Shown: positions 1 to 9,894, counted from the first letter of the stretch. The stretch: 64,000 nucleotides of DNA from an uncultured Lachnospiraceae bacterium (GCA_910586355.1 CAJUHJ010000001.1:111906-175905), one strand, 5' to 3'. Translations and numbers: made by a program. The notes: generated from the sequence alone by a model not told the origin.

Positions 1-96
1 AGTTTTGCAGAAGAAATTGGCGCGGATGGATATTCAAAAGATGCAGCAGACTGCGTTTTACTCGTAGAGAGGATTTTGAGTGAAAATGTTCATTAA
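1..96 (+). CDS. C-terminal end of a corrinoid (B12)-binding protein, partial
   Basis: The window opens inside a reading frame that runs in frame 1 for 31 codons to a TAA at 94-96. The visible tail contains EEIGADGYSKDAADCV, which resembles the last helix of cobalamin-binding domains in corrinoid proteins and MetH-like methyltransferases, where an IGADGYA-DA motif contacts the cofactor. The 5' part, including any DxHxxG histidine motif, lies outside the window, so the exact protein (free corrinoid carrier or fused methyltransferase) cannot be told. It is followed after 29 bp by a promoter for pta, so the two are probably separate transcription units. Confidence 0.5.
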   Translation, partial: SFAEEIGADGYSKDAADCVLLVERILSENVH

Positions 97-125
97 TTTT
101 TGCGGTAAAAACATTTGCCGCAGTC

Positions 126-154
126 TTGCATTTTTGGAAAAAAGTGTATACAAT
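126..154 (+). promoter_or_regulatory. Sigma-A promoter of pta
   Basis: TTGCAT (126-131), a 17-bp spacer and TACAAT (149-154) form a good sigma-A promoter 29 bp before the pta start codon. An in-frame TTG at 126 lies inside the -35 box, so it cannot be the start of translation. Confidence 0.7.
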
Positions 155-182
155 TAATAAAAAAGGATTGGAGAATGGTGCT

Positions 183-1172
183 ATGGCAATACTTGGATTT
201 GGAGAATTAATCGGTATGTTGAAGAAAAACCCGAAAAAAATTGTCTTTACAGAAGGGACGGACTCCCGTATTTTAGAGGCGGCTTCCCGTCTTTTAGCAA
301 GTAATTTTTTAAAACCGATATTGGTGGGAGATGAAGACGAGATTTTTGCGGCATCTGAAGAATGTGGATATAATATCCGCGGAGCAGAAATTATCGATCC
401 GAAGAAATTTGACAGGTTGGATGAAATGGCTGAAATGTTTTGCGAGCTCCGTAAGGGAAAAGGCGTTACCCTAGAGCAGGCAAAAGAAACGCTGCTGCAA
501 ACAAATTATTTTGGAACCATGCTGATAAAGATGGGGATGGCTGATTCTCTTTTGGGAGGGGCGACTTATTCCACGGCGGATACGGTCCGTCCGGCATTAC
601 AGCTGATTAAGACAAAGCCGGGCAGCAGCATTGTAAGCTCTGTATTTATTTTGGTGCGTTCCCGGGCGACGGGTGACAGTGAAGTATTAGCAATGGCAGA
701 CTGCGCGATTAATATTCGCCCGACGGAAGACGAGCTGGTAGAAATTGCGATTGAGGCGGCTGAATGCGCCAAGATTTTTGGCGTAGACCCGAAGGTTGGA
801 TTTTTGAGTTATTCTACATTCGGTTCTGGAGCGGGAGAAGATGTTGACCGTATGCGCAATGCAGCAGAAAAGACTAGGAAAAAAGCGCCGGATCTTGCCG
901 TAGAAGGTGAAATGCAGTTTGACGCGGCGGTGTCTCCGCGTGTCGCGCGTACGAAATGTCCAGAATCTGAAATTGCAGGCCATATCAATACGTTTATATT
1001 TCCAGATATCAGCGCTGGAAATATTGGGTATAAAATTGCACAGCGTCTGGGTGGTTTTGAAGCGTATGGACCGATTCTGCTTGGTTTAAATGCTCCGGTA
1101 AATGACCTCTCCCGCGGCTGTAATGCGGCGGAAGTCTATTCTATGGCAATTATTACGGCAGCTTTAGCATAA
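183..1172 (+). CDS. pta: Phosphate acetyltransferase
   Basis: Interconverts acetyl-CoA and acetyl phosphate in the cytoplasm, the first step of acetate formation with ATP gain. The 329-residue protein matches the compact Pta domain of Firmicutes, without the long N-terminal extension of the E. coli enzyme. Recognisable segments are IVFTEGTDSRILEAA near the N terminus, GGATYSTADTVRPALQLI in the middle, ARTKCPESEIAGHINTFIFP later, and GGFEAYGPILLGLNAPVNDLSRG near the end. The ATG at 183 has GGAG at 170-173 with a 9-nt gap. No acetate kinase gene follows; a terminator and a giant secreted gene come next, so pta is probably transcribed alone here and ackA must lie elsewhere. Confidence 0.93.
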   Translation: MAILGFGELIGMLKKNPKKIVFTEGTDSRILEAASRLLASNFLKPILVGDEDEIFAASEECGYNIRGAEIIDPKKFDRLDEMAEMFCELRKGKGVTLEQAKETLLQTNYFGTMLIKMGMADSLLGGATYSTADTVRPALQLIKTKPGSSIVSSVFILVRSRATGDSEVLAMADCAINIRPTEDELVEIAIEAAECAKIFGVDPKVGFLSYSTFGSGAGEDVDRMRNAAEKTRKKAPDLAVEGEMQFDAAVSPRVARTKCPESEIAGHINTFIFPDISAGNIGYKIAQRLGGFEAYGPILLGLNAPVNDLSRGCNAAEVYSMAIITAALA

Positions 1173-1210
1173 ATTGAAAGACAATTTTCAAAAAATTAGA
1201 AATAATATTG

Positions 1211-1245
1211 AAAAAGCCAGATTGAATAAGATTTGGCTTTTTTTT
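1211..1245 (+). terminator. Rho-independent terminator after pta
   Basis: The arms AAAAAGCCA and TGGCTTTTT enclose a 14-nt loop and run into a T tract. Placement 38 bp after the pta stop fits termination of that unit. Confidence 0.75.
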
Positions 1246-1352
1246 CTTTGCTTACTAGTGTTTTATTCAGAAATATGTTAAACTAAAAGCATAGTTTGCA
1301 GAAAGGAGACATTGGAAAAAGTTTTTTGTTAAGGGAAAGGAGAATATAGGAT

Positions 1353-4300
1353 ATGGGAATACGAAGAATATTAAGAAAAACAATGTCATCGATATTAGCG
1401 CTAAGTATGATAGTGGGGAGCGCTCCGGTAGGAGTGTATGCAGAACAGTCTAAAGAAAGCCGGGAATCTTCGGTTGATTTGACAGAAGGTCTGGTAGGAT
1501 ATTGGACGTTTGATGGGGGCACAGAAAATGACGAATGGTTAAAGAGCAGTGTGACAGATGGTCTTGTAGCAACAAAGACAGAGAACGGGGTCAGTCTGTC
1601 AGAAACCGGTGGAATCGTGGGCGGTGGTGTAGATTTTGCCGGGGTACGGGACACGTATCTTACATTGAAACTAAAAGATGCAAATGTACCAATAACGTCA
1701 GCTGTGAATGATACTGGTTTTGCGATTGGGGCATGGGTGAATTATCGGACAATAACATATGACGGAGCAGCCAATGTACCTACAAGTGTGTTCCATTTGG
1801 ATGGCGACAGTGCAGGGCAGCCAATTTTGTCTATTGGTTCGCTGTCGAATGGAGATGTATATAATACGAATCTGGGCGGAGTGTTGAAGTTTAGTACGCA
1901 GACGATAGAAACACAGAAGTGGCATCATGTAATGGCTGTATATCAGAGTGGCAGAATTTATTTTTATATTAATGGAGAATTAAAAGGTAATGAGCAACTT
2001 GCAGGAGCTATTACATATGGAGATGGAAATCGGGCTGGTGATATCCGTGTTGGATACCACAGAGCAAATGATAGTGCGGCGGTTGATGGGGTCATGGATG
2101 AGATTCGCTATTACAACAAAGCAGTCTCTGCAGAGGTTGTGCAGGCGATTTATAATGAACAGGCGCTGAGACTTGATATTGAATCGCTTAAGGAAGAACT
2201 TAGGGTATTGCTTGCACGGGCTCAAAATTTGAGCGGTGGGACAGAAGACTCTGAGGTTGCGTTAAGTTCGGCAAAAACTGCGGCAGAGAATTTGGTGAAT
2301 GGGGAATTACAGCTGACAGAAGCAGTGAAAATGGATTTGATTCAGAAAAAAGAAGCTCTTAAGTCAGCAATTAATCAGTATCATACAGAGGAAAATGCTT
2401 CAATTCCCATACGGGACGGATTGGTTGGATACTGGACATTTGAAGGAGATTCAGAAGCAGGCTCTTTGGCAAGTAAAGCATTTGTGCAAAATGTCACTGC
2501 AGCCAAAACAGGAACCGGCGTTACTTTATCAGATACCGGAGGGATTTCAGGAAAAGCTGTTTCGTTTACAGGCGATAATACTTCATGGCTGACATTAAAC
2601 TTAAACGATGCAAATAAGGGGCTTATGCCAAGTACGAATGCCTTTACTCTTGGTGCATGGATAAAATATGAGCAGATGGATACATCGAGTGCAATCAGCG
2701 TTTTTCATCAGGACGGAACGAGCACGGGTCGGGCAATACTGACGATTTCAAACCATGATTCAGGTGCGGGTATGCGTTATGGCACTTATCTAAAGGGTGG
2801 TAACAATTACAGCGCTAAGAAGATTATGGCAGGAGAGTGGCATCATGTTGTGATTGCTGTGGATGCTGCCGGAAGTGATAGAAAAGCAAAAATTTATGTG
2901 AATGGAACATTGACGAATGAAACAGATGCGGCAATTTCTAATCTGGTAGATGGAAGCGGTAATATCCGTGTTGGAGCGCATAGACAAAATTCAGACAGTC
3001 CGGCGATCAAAGGTGTTATGGATGAAATCTGTTATTATGACAGAACATTGAGTGCGGAAGAAATTGCATCCGTTTATTCTGCGTATGGGATGCAGTATGT
3101 TGAGACAGCAGCTATCCGGGCTGAATTACAAGAGCTGATAACAGAGGCGCGGGCATTGACCGGAGGAACCCAGGCAGCAGAAACTGCGCTTAATAATGTG
3201 ATTGAAGAAATTACAACACTGCTGGAAGATTCTTCTACTAATGTGGCTGCATTTACAGAAAAGAAGACAGCGCTTGAAAATGCGATTACGGCATATGAAG
3301 AAAGTATACAAATAGAAGTTACAGCAACTGCAGAACAAGGAAACGGAACAGTTACTGGAACTGGAAATTATAGATTAAATGATAACGTAACGATTACAGC
3401 AACGCCAAATGAAGGTTATAGATTTATTGGCTGGTATAAAGGAGAAGAAACAGACGCAGTATCCACAGAGACTTCTTATACATTTCAAGCGACGGAAAAT
3501 GTTGCATTAACAGCAAAGTTTGAGAAACTGAAATTTGATGTAACTGTGGATGCAGGAGCAGGCGGAACAGCAAGCGGCGGCGATACACAGATAGAATATA
3601 ACGAAGAAATAACGGTTACAGCAAGTCCGGCAGAAGGTTATGAGTTTACAGGCTGGTATAAAGATGGAGAGCCAGACACAGCAGTATCCACAGACGCTTC
3701 CTATACGTTTCATGTAACGGAAAATGTTACATTAACAGCAAAGTTTGAGAAACAGAAATTTGATGTAACTGTGGATGCAGGAGCAGGCGGAACAGCAAGC
3801 GGCGGCGGTACACAGATAGAATATGGGAGCGAAACAACAGTTACAGCGACTCCGAATGAAGGATATTCATTTCTTGGCTGGTATATAGGAGAAACTGTAA
3901 AATCAGCAGATGCGGAATATACATTTATTGTAACAGAAACAGTGACATTGACGGCAAAGTTTCGGGATGCGACGATTCCGGCAGAAAAGGTGGACATTAC
4001 TGTTCAGGCAGAAACAGGGGGTACGGCAAACCCTGCTACGCAAAATGTAGAGGTTGGAAGCAATGCAACAGTCACAGCAACGCCAGACACAGGTTATGAA
4101 TTCCTTGGCTGGTATAGAGGGACAGAGCAAATATCTACGAGTAATCCTTATATATTTATCGTAGAAGAAGGATTGGATTTAACAGCAAAATTTGAAAAGA
4201 AACAAATTGCAGTAACAGTAACAGCAAATCCATCAGAAGGCGGAACAGTAAGTGGTGCAGATCCAAATGTGGAATACGGTACATCAATAACGGTGACAGC

Positions 4301-7300
4301 GGCGGCAAATACTGCTTATCGTTTTGTAGGATGGTATTCTGGGGATTCAGAGACAGCAGTATCCACAAATACTTCCTATACATTTGAGGCGACAGAAGAC
4401 ATTACCTTGACAGCAAGATTTGAAAAGAAAAAGTTTGCAGTTACAGTAACAGCAAATCCGCCGGCAGGCGGAACAGTAAGCGGCGGCAGTCAAGAGGCGG
4501 AATATGGTACACAAGTTACCGTTACAGCGACTCCGAATGAAAGTTATGAATTCCTTGGCTGGTATGTTGGAGACACTTTAAAATCGTCAAACGCATCGTA
4601 CACATTTACCGTAACAGAAGCATTGGCATTAACGGCAAAATTTGAATATTCGGTGCCTCCAATAGAAACGGTAGCGGTAACTGTTCATGCAGAAACAGGT
4701 GGTACAGTCAGTGGTGGTAAATCGGATGCAGAGGTTGGGAGCGATATCACCGTTACAGCAACGCCTAATCCAGGTTATGAGTTTTCCGGCTGGTATCAGG
4801 GTGAAACAAAAGTATCAGATCAGGCTTCCTATACATTTGAAGTGGCAGAAGCGGTTACATTAACAGCTAAGTTTTCTGTTAGGAATGTGAATGTTGTGAC
4901 AGAAGGGCTTGTAGGGTATTGGACATTTGAAGGAGACTCCGAAACAGACCGTTTGGCAAGTAAAGCATCTGTTGCAAATGTGAATGCGGCAAAAACGGGA
5001 GAGGGCGTCACTCTGCCAAATAGCGGAGGTATTTCAGGCGGGGCTGTTTCGTTCGCAGGCAATAATACTTCATGGCTGACATTAAACTTAACCGGAGCAA
5101 ATAAAGGGCTTACGCCAAGTACAAATGCGTTTACGATTGGCGCATGGATCAAATATGGCGCAATGGAGATAGACAGTCAGAATGCGATAAGCGTTTTTCA
5201 TCAGGATGGAACGGATACGGGACGGGCAATTCTTACAATTGGAAAGAATGGCCAAAATGGTATGCGGTACGGCACCTATCTGGCAGCGAGCAATCAGTTC
5301 AGCACAGAAAATATAGTGGCGGAAGAGTGGCATCATGTTGTAATTGCTGTGGACGCTCCCGGAACTGGCAGAAAAGCAAAGATTTATGTGAATGGTAAAT
5401 TGACAAATGAAGCAGATTCTACACTTGCAGCAAATTTGGTAAACGGAAGCGGCAATATCCGCGTCGGAGCACATAGACAAAATACTTCAAGTCAGGCAGT
5501 AAACGGCATTGTAGATGAGATTCGCTATTATGACAGGGCGATTAGTGCAGAAGAAGTCAAAACAATCTATGATGTATATGGAGATACGGTAGAAGCGGAA
5601 AATTTGAAGCAGGAATTGCTTGCTATGCTTGAGGCTGCAAAGGAGATGACCGGTGGATCTGAGGAGGCGACAGAAGCGCTCAATGCAATTATTACAGAGA
5701 TAGAAACATGGCTGGAGAATAATCCTTCGGCGAATTCAGAAGCGCTTGAACAAAAAGCGGCAGAACTTCAGGCAGCTATTGATGCGTATGAAGCAGGCAC
5801 GCCCGTTGTGGTTGCAGTCGATACGACAGATGAGTTAAGAGAAATTCCATCCGCTATGTTTGGAATCAACCACCGTTATCACAATTACGGATATGGAAGC
5901 TGGGATAATGAGAACGATAAAATCTTTGATGATTTCAATCGTCTTGCAAAAGAGGCAAGTTTTGGGTCTGTGCGTTATCCGGGAGGAACCGTTTCCAATC
6001 TCTTTACCTGGAAAGACTCCATAGGACCGAAAGATGAGAGGACGACGATTATTGCCGGCAACAATTTTTATTCAGGTGCAGGGGAAACTCCGGTAGATCC
6101 GGCATTTGGTGTAGATGAAGCAATGAAATGGATTTATGACGATTTGAAATCAGAGGCAATTTTTGTTTATGGTTTTGGACGCGGCAACCCACAGGATGCG
6201 GCAGATTTGGTAGAATACTTAAACGCGCCGAATGATGGCAGCAATCCAAACGGCGGGGTAGACTGGGCGGCTGTACGTGCGGAAAACGGACATGAAGAGC
6301 CATATGGTGTGATTCGATTTGAGCTTGGCAATGAATTCAGCGATACAGGGCAAAATTACTGGATGTCAGGACTGAGCGAACATAACAAAGGAGTGGTAGA
6401 CCTTTATATAGAAGGCGACCGGATGACAATCTCAGGACAGCAAAGTTATTACCAGTTAAACAATAAGGTTGCCAAAAAAGGAGACTGGAGAGATGCTGCT
6501 TCTAAGAGTGATGGCAAGCCGAATGAAGAACGTTATGTATATTATCTTCCGGTTGTAGAGAATACGGCAACAGTATTTGTAGCAGGGACAGAATGGGAGA
6601 TTGTAGATACTTTTTCGGGCCAGGGGAAGCGAAATGTATGTACCTTTGATTATGAAACTGGAAAAATAACATTTGGCGACGGCACAAACGGCAATATTCC
6701 AAGCGCTGGCGCACAAATTACCTGTAATTATAAAACAGATCAGTCTGGTTTTGTAGATTATTATGATGCTATGAAATCAGTTGCAGATGAAATTGGTACA
6801 GATATTGAGATTTATTCCGGTATATTTGACGGACGCCAAAATGATTTTATTGATAAAATGCATCAAAAAGGATATGACAATAAGTACGACGGCGTTATTA
6901 TCCATCCTTACAGCAGCGGTGTTTCCAGTTATGAAGATTCTTTAGCGAGAGCCAAGGGATTTTCCAATAATATTGCGACTTATAAAAATAAGATGCACAC
7001 TGTTACTGGTGACGACAGAAAAAAGGTAGCGGTTTCTGAATTTGGTATTTTAAGCGTTACTCCTGCCAGCAATTATCAGACTTCGATAGGCCATGCGATT
7101 TATATTGCAAATCATATGATTGACTGCGTGAATTCCGGTGCGGCTTATCAGAATAAGCACTGCCTGGTGGATACGACCGGCGCTAGTGATAATCTGGGAG
7201 CATGGCAGCAGTGTGTGATTCAGTCTCACCAGACAGACAATGGATATCAATATGTATCGACGCCTTCCGCACGATTATTCTCTATATTTAATAATATGAC

Positions 7301-9659
7301 CGGAAGTACAGAAGTTAATCAGACGATTACGGGAAATAAAGCGTTTACCGGAAGCGGTAATAATACTGTAATGAGTCTCAATGTATATTCGACGAAAGAT
7401 GAGTATGGAAATACTTATGTTATGGCAGTAAATAATAAAGAAACCAGCGTATTAGCAGTAGATATTTCCGTAGATGAGCTGGATTTGACAGGCAAAGAAA
7501 TTGATGTTTGGTATTTGACGTCAGAAAATGTTACTGATATGAATACACTGGCAGAGCCAGACAAAATTACGGTACAGAAAACTACCGTAAACGGCAGCGG
7601 CACAAGCATAAATTATGTACTTCAGCCGCATTCCGTATACAGCTTTAAAATTCCGGCAGAGAAAACGACTGTTACAGTAACAGCAGGAGAAAATGGAGCG
7701 GCAAGCGGCGGTAAAGAAAATGCAGCGCCGGGAGAGGAAATAACAGTGACAGCTACGCCGGATGACGGATACGATTTTGTCGGCTGGTTTGCGGATGATG
7801 AACTGGTATCATCAGAGAGAGAATATACGTTTTGTGTGCCAAAAGAAGGAATTACGCTTGAGGCAAGATTCAGCCGTCCGGTAGAAATTACGATAGAAAC
7901 AGAGACGGGCGGAACGGCAAGCGACAGCCTGACAGCGGCAGTGGGCAGGGAAATTACTGTAACTGCACATCCGGACACGGGCTATGAGTTTGACGGCTGG
8001 TATCAGGGAACAGAGAAAGTATGCGAGACGGTTTCGTATACATTTGTAATATCAGAAGCAGTTACGTTGACGGCGAAATTTGTTAAAAAGAAGTTTGCAG
8101 TAACTGTAACTGCCCAAACGGGCGGAACGGTAAGCGGCGGCAGTCAGGAGGCAGAATATGGTACAGAAGTAACAGTTAGTGCGACAGCAAATGAAGGTTA
8201 TGAATTTATTGGCTGGTATCAGGGAACAGAGAAGGTGAGCGACAGTGCGTCTTATACGTTTACTGTGGAATCAGCAGTTTCATTAATGGCAAAATTTAAG
8301 AAAAAACAGGAACCGGTGGAAACAGTAGCAATTAACGTGGAGGCTGAAGAAGGCGGAACGGTAAGCGGCGGCAAGACAGATGCAGAAGTAGGAAGCAGAA
8401 TAACTGTCAAAGCGAGGCCGGATGCAGGCTATGAATTTGACGGCTGGTATCAGGGGACAGAGAAGGTAAGCGAGAACGCGTCTTATACGTTCACCGTAGA
8501 ATCGGCGCTTACATTGACAGCAAAATTTAAGAAAAAACAAGAGCTGGCCGAGACGGCGGACATTAAAGTAGAATCCGAAGAAGGCGGCGCCGTAAGCGGC
8601 GGTAAAGAAGGTATTGAAATAGGGACTAACTTGACTGTTACGGCAGAACCATCCGAGGGATACGAATTTGACGGTTGGTATCTGGGTGAAGAAAAAGTGT
8701 CTGAGGAATTGTCCTATACGTTTAAGGTAGAAGAATCCATTACCTTAACAGCGAAGTTTGTGAAAAAACAAGTTTCTGTCGAAAAAGTAAAAGTAACAGT
8801 AAAAACAACGGCAGGCGGAACGGTAAGCGGCACAACAGAAGTCGCTGTTGGAAGCAAAGTAACAGTAAAAGCAACGGCAAATGCAGGGTATAGCTTTGCA
8901 GGCTGGTACAATGGCAGCGTAAAAGTTTCCCAAAGCGCCACATATACGTTCCAGGCAAAAACAGCCATTACATTAACGGCAAAATTTACGAGGAAAATGG
9001 TTTCTATCACTGTGAAAGCAGGCGTTGGAGGAAAAGCAAGCGGACCGAAAACAGCAGCTGTAGGAAGCAAAGCGACTGTAAAGGCGTTTCCGAATACGGG
9101 CTATGAGTTCGCAGGCTGGTACATTGGAAGTAAAATAGTATCGCGGACTCCTACTTATACGTTTACAGTAACTGGAGCCGTAGTACTGACCGCATCATTC
9201 AAAAAGAAAGCTGATACGAGTGTTGAGGAACAGGAATATAGAGTAGGCAAGTTTTATTATCAAATTATAGATGAAGCAAAGAAAACAGTTAAGATTATAA
9301 AAGGTACAAATAATAAAGCGAAAAAACTTGTCATACCTGCGACTGTTAAAATTAATAAAGTGACATATAAGGTTGTACAGATTTCAGAATCCGCTTTTTT
9401 GAATTACACAAAACTTACAGATGTTACAATTGGTAAAAATATTACTACGATTCAAAAAGACGCTTTCAAGGGTTGTAAAAAGTTAAAGAAAGTTATATTG
9501 AAAGGGACAAAATTAAAAACAATTCAGAAGGGCGCATTTGCGAAAACGTCTTCTAAGATGTCTGTAAAAGTTCCGAAGAGCCTGAAAGGAAAGAAGGGAG
9601 GAAAATTACTGAATAAATTAAAAAAAGCCGGCATGAATAAAAAAACAAAAATAAAATAA
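1353..9659 (+). CDS. Giant secreted LamG / InlB-repeat / clan GH-A glycosidase-like protein
   Basis: This 2768-residue protein begins with a signal peptide (about 1-30, ending VYAEQ). Domains in order: LamG/concanavalin-like 1 (about 43-265), a helical FIVAR-like linker, LamG 2 (353-577), a second linker, seven divergent InlB B-repeats (653-1175, each with a GY-F-GWY core), LamG 3 (1183-1410), a linker, a TIM-barrel glycosidase-like domain (about 1483-2100), seven more repeats (2103-2619) and a Lys-rich BspA/LRR_5-like tail. In the catalytic region ELGNEF offers a GNE acid/base at E1661 and VAVSEFG a nucleophile candidate at E1896, a pattern of clan GH-A families such as GH39, GH51 and GH79. 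A beta-rich insert with FGDGTNGNIPSAG (about 1775-1795) interrupts this domain. No LPXTG anchor is seen. AAAGGAG at 1336-1342 supports the start. The role is probably binding and trimming of host or plant glycans; the substrate is unknown. Confidence 0.8.
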   Translation: MGIRRILRKTMSSILALSMIVGSAPVGVYAEQSKESRESSVDLTEGLVGYWTFDGGTENDEWLKSSVTDGLVATKTENGVSLSETGGIVGGGVDFAGVRDTYLTLKLKDANVPITSAVNDTGFAIGAWVNYRTITYDGAANVPTSVFHLDGDSAGQPILSIGSLSNGDVYNTNLGGVLKFSTQTIETQKWHHVMAVYQSGRIYFYINGELKGNEQLAGAITYGDGNRAGDIRVGYHRANDSAAVDGVMDEIRYYNKAVSAEVVQAIYNEQALRLDIESLKEELRVLLARAQNLSGGTEDSEVALSSAKTAAENLVNGELQLTEAVKMDLIQKKEALKSAINQYHTEENASIPIRDGLVGYWTFEGDSEAGSLASKAFVQNVTAAKTGTGVTLSDTGGISGKAVSFTGDNTSWLTLNLNDANKGLMPSTNAFTLGAWIKYEQMDTSSAISVFHQDGTSTGRAILTISNHDSGAGMRYGTYLKGGNNYSAKKIMAGEWHHVVIAVDAAGSDRKAKIYVNGTLTNETDAAISNLVDGSGNIRVGAHRQNSDSPAIKGVMDEICYYDRTLSAEEIASVYSAYGMQYVETAAIRAELQELITEARALTGGTQAAETALNNVIEEITTLLEDSSTNVAAFTEKKTALENAITAYEESIQIEVTATAEQGNGTVTGTGNYRLNDNVTITATPNEGYRFIGWYKGEETDAVSTETSYTFQATENVALTAKFEKLKFDVTVDAGAGGTASGGDTQIEYNEEITVTASPAEGYEFTGWYKDGEPDTAVSTDASYTFHVTENVTLTAKFEKQKFDVTVDAGAGGTASGGGTQIEYGSETTVTATPNEGYSFLGWYIGETVKSADAEYTFIVTETVTLTAKFRDATIPAEKVDITVQAETGGTANPATQNVEVGSNATVTATPDTGYEFLGWYRGTEQISTSNPYIFIVEEGLDLTAKFEKKQIAVTVTANPSEGGTVSGADPNVEYGTSITVTAAANTAYRFVGWYSGDSETAVSTNTSYTFEATEDITLTARFEKKKFAVTVTANPPAGGTVSGGSQEAEYGTQVTVTATPNESYEFLGWYVGDTLKSSNASYTFTVTEALALTAKFEYSVPPIETVAVTVHAETGGTVSGGKSDAEVGSDITVTATPNPGYEFSGWYQGETKVSDQASYTFEVAEAVTLTAKFSVRNVNVVTEGLVGYWTFEGDSETDRLASKASVANVNAAKTGEGVTLPNSGGISGGAVSFAGNNTSWLTLNLTGANKGLTPSTNAFTIGAWIKYGAMEIDSQNAISVFHQDGTDTGRAILTIGKNGQNGMRYGTYLAASNQFSTENIVAEEWHHVVIAVDAPGTGRKAKIYVNGKLTNEADSTLAANLVNGSGNIRVGAHRQNTSSQAVNGIVDEIRYYDRAISAEEVKTIYDVYGDTVEAENLKQELLAMLEAAKEMTGGSEEATEALNAIITEIETWLENNPSANSEALEQKAAELQAAIDAYEAGTPVVVAVDTTDELREIPSAMFGINHRYHNYGYGSWDNENDKIFDDFNRLAKEASFGSVRYPGGTVSNLFTWKDSIGPKDERTTIIAGNNFYSGAGETPVDPAFGVDEAMKWIYDDLKSEAIFVYGFGRGNPQDAADLVEYLNAPNDGSNPNGGVDWAAVRAENGHEEPYGVIRFELGNEFSDTGQNYWMSGLSEHNKGVVDLYIEGDRMTISGQQSYYQLNNKVAKKGDWRDAASKSDGKPNEERYVYYLPVVENTATVFVAGTEWEIVDTFSGQGKRNVCTFDYETGKITFGDGTNGNIPSAGAQITCNYKTDQSGFVDYYDAMKSVADEIGTDIEIYSGIFDGRQNDFIDKMHQKGYDNKYDGVIIHPYSSGVSSYEDSLARAKGFSNNIATYKNKMHTVTGDDRKKVAVSEFGILSVTPASNYQTSIGHAIYIANHMIDCVNSGAAYQNKHCLVDTTGASDNLGAWQQCVIQSHQTDNGYQYVSTPSARLFSIFNNMTGSTEVNQTITGNKAFTGSGNNTVMSLNVYSTKDEYGNTYVMAVNNKETSVLAVDISVDELDLTGKEIDVWYLTSENVTDMNTLAEPDKITVQKTTVNGSGTSINYVLQPHSVYSFKIPAEKTTVTVTAGENGAASGGKENAAPGEEITVTATPDDGYDFVGWFADDELVSSEREYTFCVPKEGITLEARFSRPVEITIETETGGTASDSLTAAVGREITVTAHPDTGYEFDGWYQGTEKVCETVSYTFVISEAVTLTAKFVKKKFAVTVTAQTGGTVSGGSQEAEYGTEVTVSATANEGYEFIGWYQGTEKVSDSASYTFTVESAVSLMAKFKKKQEPVETVAINVEAEEGGTVSGGKTDAEVGSRITVKARPDAGYEFDGWYQGTEKVSENASYTFTVESALTLTAKFKKKQELAETADIKVESEEGGAVSGGKEGIEIGTNLTVTAEPSEGYEFDGWYLGEEKVSEELSYTFKVEESITLTAKFVKKQVSVEKVKVTVKTTAGGTVSGTTEVAVGSKVTVKATANAGYSFAGWYNGSVKVSQSATYTFQAKTAITLTAKFTRKMVSITVKAGVGGKASGPKTAAVGSKATVKAFPNTGYEFAGWYIGSKIVSRTPTYTFTVTGAVVLTASFKKKADTSVEEQEYRVGKFYYQIIDEAKKTVKIIKGTNNKAKKLVIPATVKINKVTYKVVQISESAFLNYTKLTDVTIGKNITTIQKDAFKGCKKLKKVILKGTKLKTIQKGAFAKTSSKMSVKVPKSLKGKKGGKLLNKLKKAGMNKKTKIK
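3309..4880 (+). repeat. First block of seven InlB-type tandem repeats (coding)
   Basis: Seven copies of a roughly 72-residue unit lie head to tail inside the giant gene. Each carries a GG(T)-V/A-SGG opening, T-V-TATP-N-E-GY-F-GWY in the centre and Y-TF-V-T-LTAKF at the end. Copies 2 and 3 are nearly identical at DNA level over about 75 bp (compare 3528-3600 with 3756-3828), which makes copy-number change by recombination likely. Confidence 0.8.
7660..9210 (+). repeat. Second block of seven InlB-type tandem repeats (coding)
   Basis: Seven further copies of the same unit follow the glycosidase domain, before the Lys-rich tail. Toward the C terminus the copies become richer in lysine, and several share the segment GYEFDGWYQGTEKV. 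The 7+7 arrangement around the catalytic domain suggests a stalk on both sides. Confidence 0.8.
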
Positions 9660-9668
9660 ATATTATGC

Positions 9669-9698
9669 TTGACTTTTATTGGTAAATGTGTGTATAAT
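9669..9698 (+). promoter_or_regulatory. Promoter of the tRNA-Val/tRNA-Met unit
   Basis: TTGACT (9669-9674), 18 bp, then TATAAT (9693-9698). It stands 33 bp before tRNA-Val. A short GGAGCA/TGCTCC inverted repeat lies in the leader. Confidence 0.75.
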
Positions 9699-9731
9699 AA
9701 TGGAGCAGGTCAGGAATGGCTTGCTCCATAT

Positions 9732-9804
9732 GGGATCTTAGCTCAGCTGGGAGAGCATCTGCCTTACAAGCAGAGGGTCACAGGTTCGAGCCCTGTAGGT
9801 CCCA
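9732..9804 (+). tRNA. tRNA-Val (anticodon TAC)
   Basis: The 73-nt cloverleaf has acceptor arms GGGATCT and AGGTCCC, with T5-G68 as a wobble pair, a D arm GCTCAGCTGGGAGAGC, an anticodon stem TCTGC/GCAGA with loop CTTACAA, and a T loop TTCGAGC. The CCA end is not encoded. It is cotranscribed with the next tRNA. Confidence 0.95.
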
Positions 9805-9813
9805 TATATTCAT

Positions 9814-9887
9814 GGCGGAATAGCTCAGTTGGCTAGAGCACACGGTTCATACCCGTGGTGTCGAGAGTTCAAATCTCCCTTCCGCTA
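9814..9887 (+). tRNA. tRNA-Met (anticodon CAT)
   Basis: The 74-nt cloverleaf has acceptor arms GGCGGAA and TTCCGCT, with a G1-T72 wobble, and anticodon stem CACGG/CCGTG with loop TTCATAC. The T stem GAGAG/CTCCC contains one A-C mismatch. It lacks the three G-C pairs of the initiator anticodon stem, so it is an elongator Met tRNA, or less likely an Ile tRNA whose C34 is modified. CCA is not encoded. Confidence 0.9.
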
Positions 9888-9894
9888 CTTTATT

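Noticed and set aside
126..182. TTG start that would extend Pta by 19 residues
   Set aside because: The TTG lies in the -35 box of a good promoter and lacks a ribosome site; ATG 183 has both a site and the family N terminus.
3309..9210. Tandem repeats as a mobile or non-coding repeat
   Set aside because: They keep one reading frame and a protein-level repeat pattern throughout, so they are domains of one gene.
9660..9731. Further small gene between the giant protein and tRNA-Val
   Set aside because: The stretch is filled by the tRNA promoter and a short leader; no ORF with a ribosome site is present.
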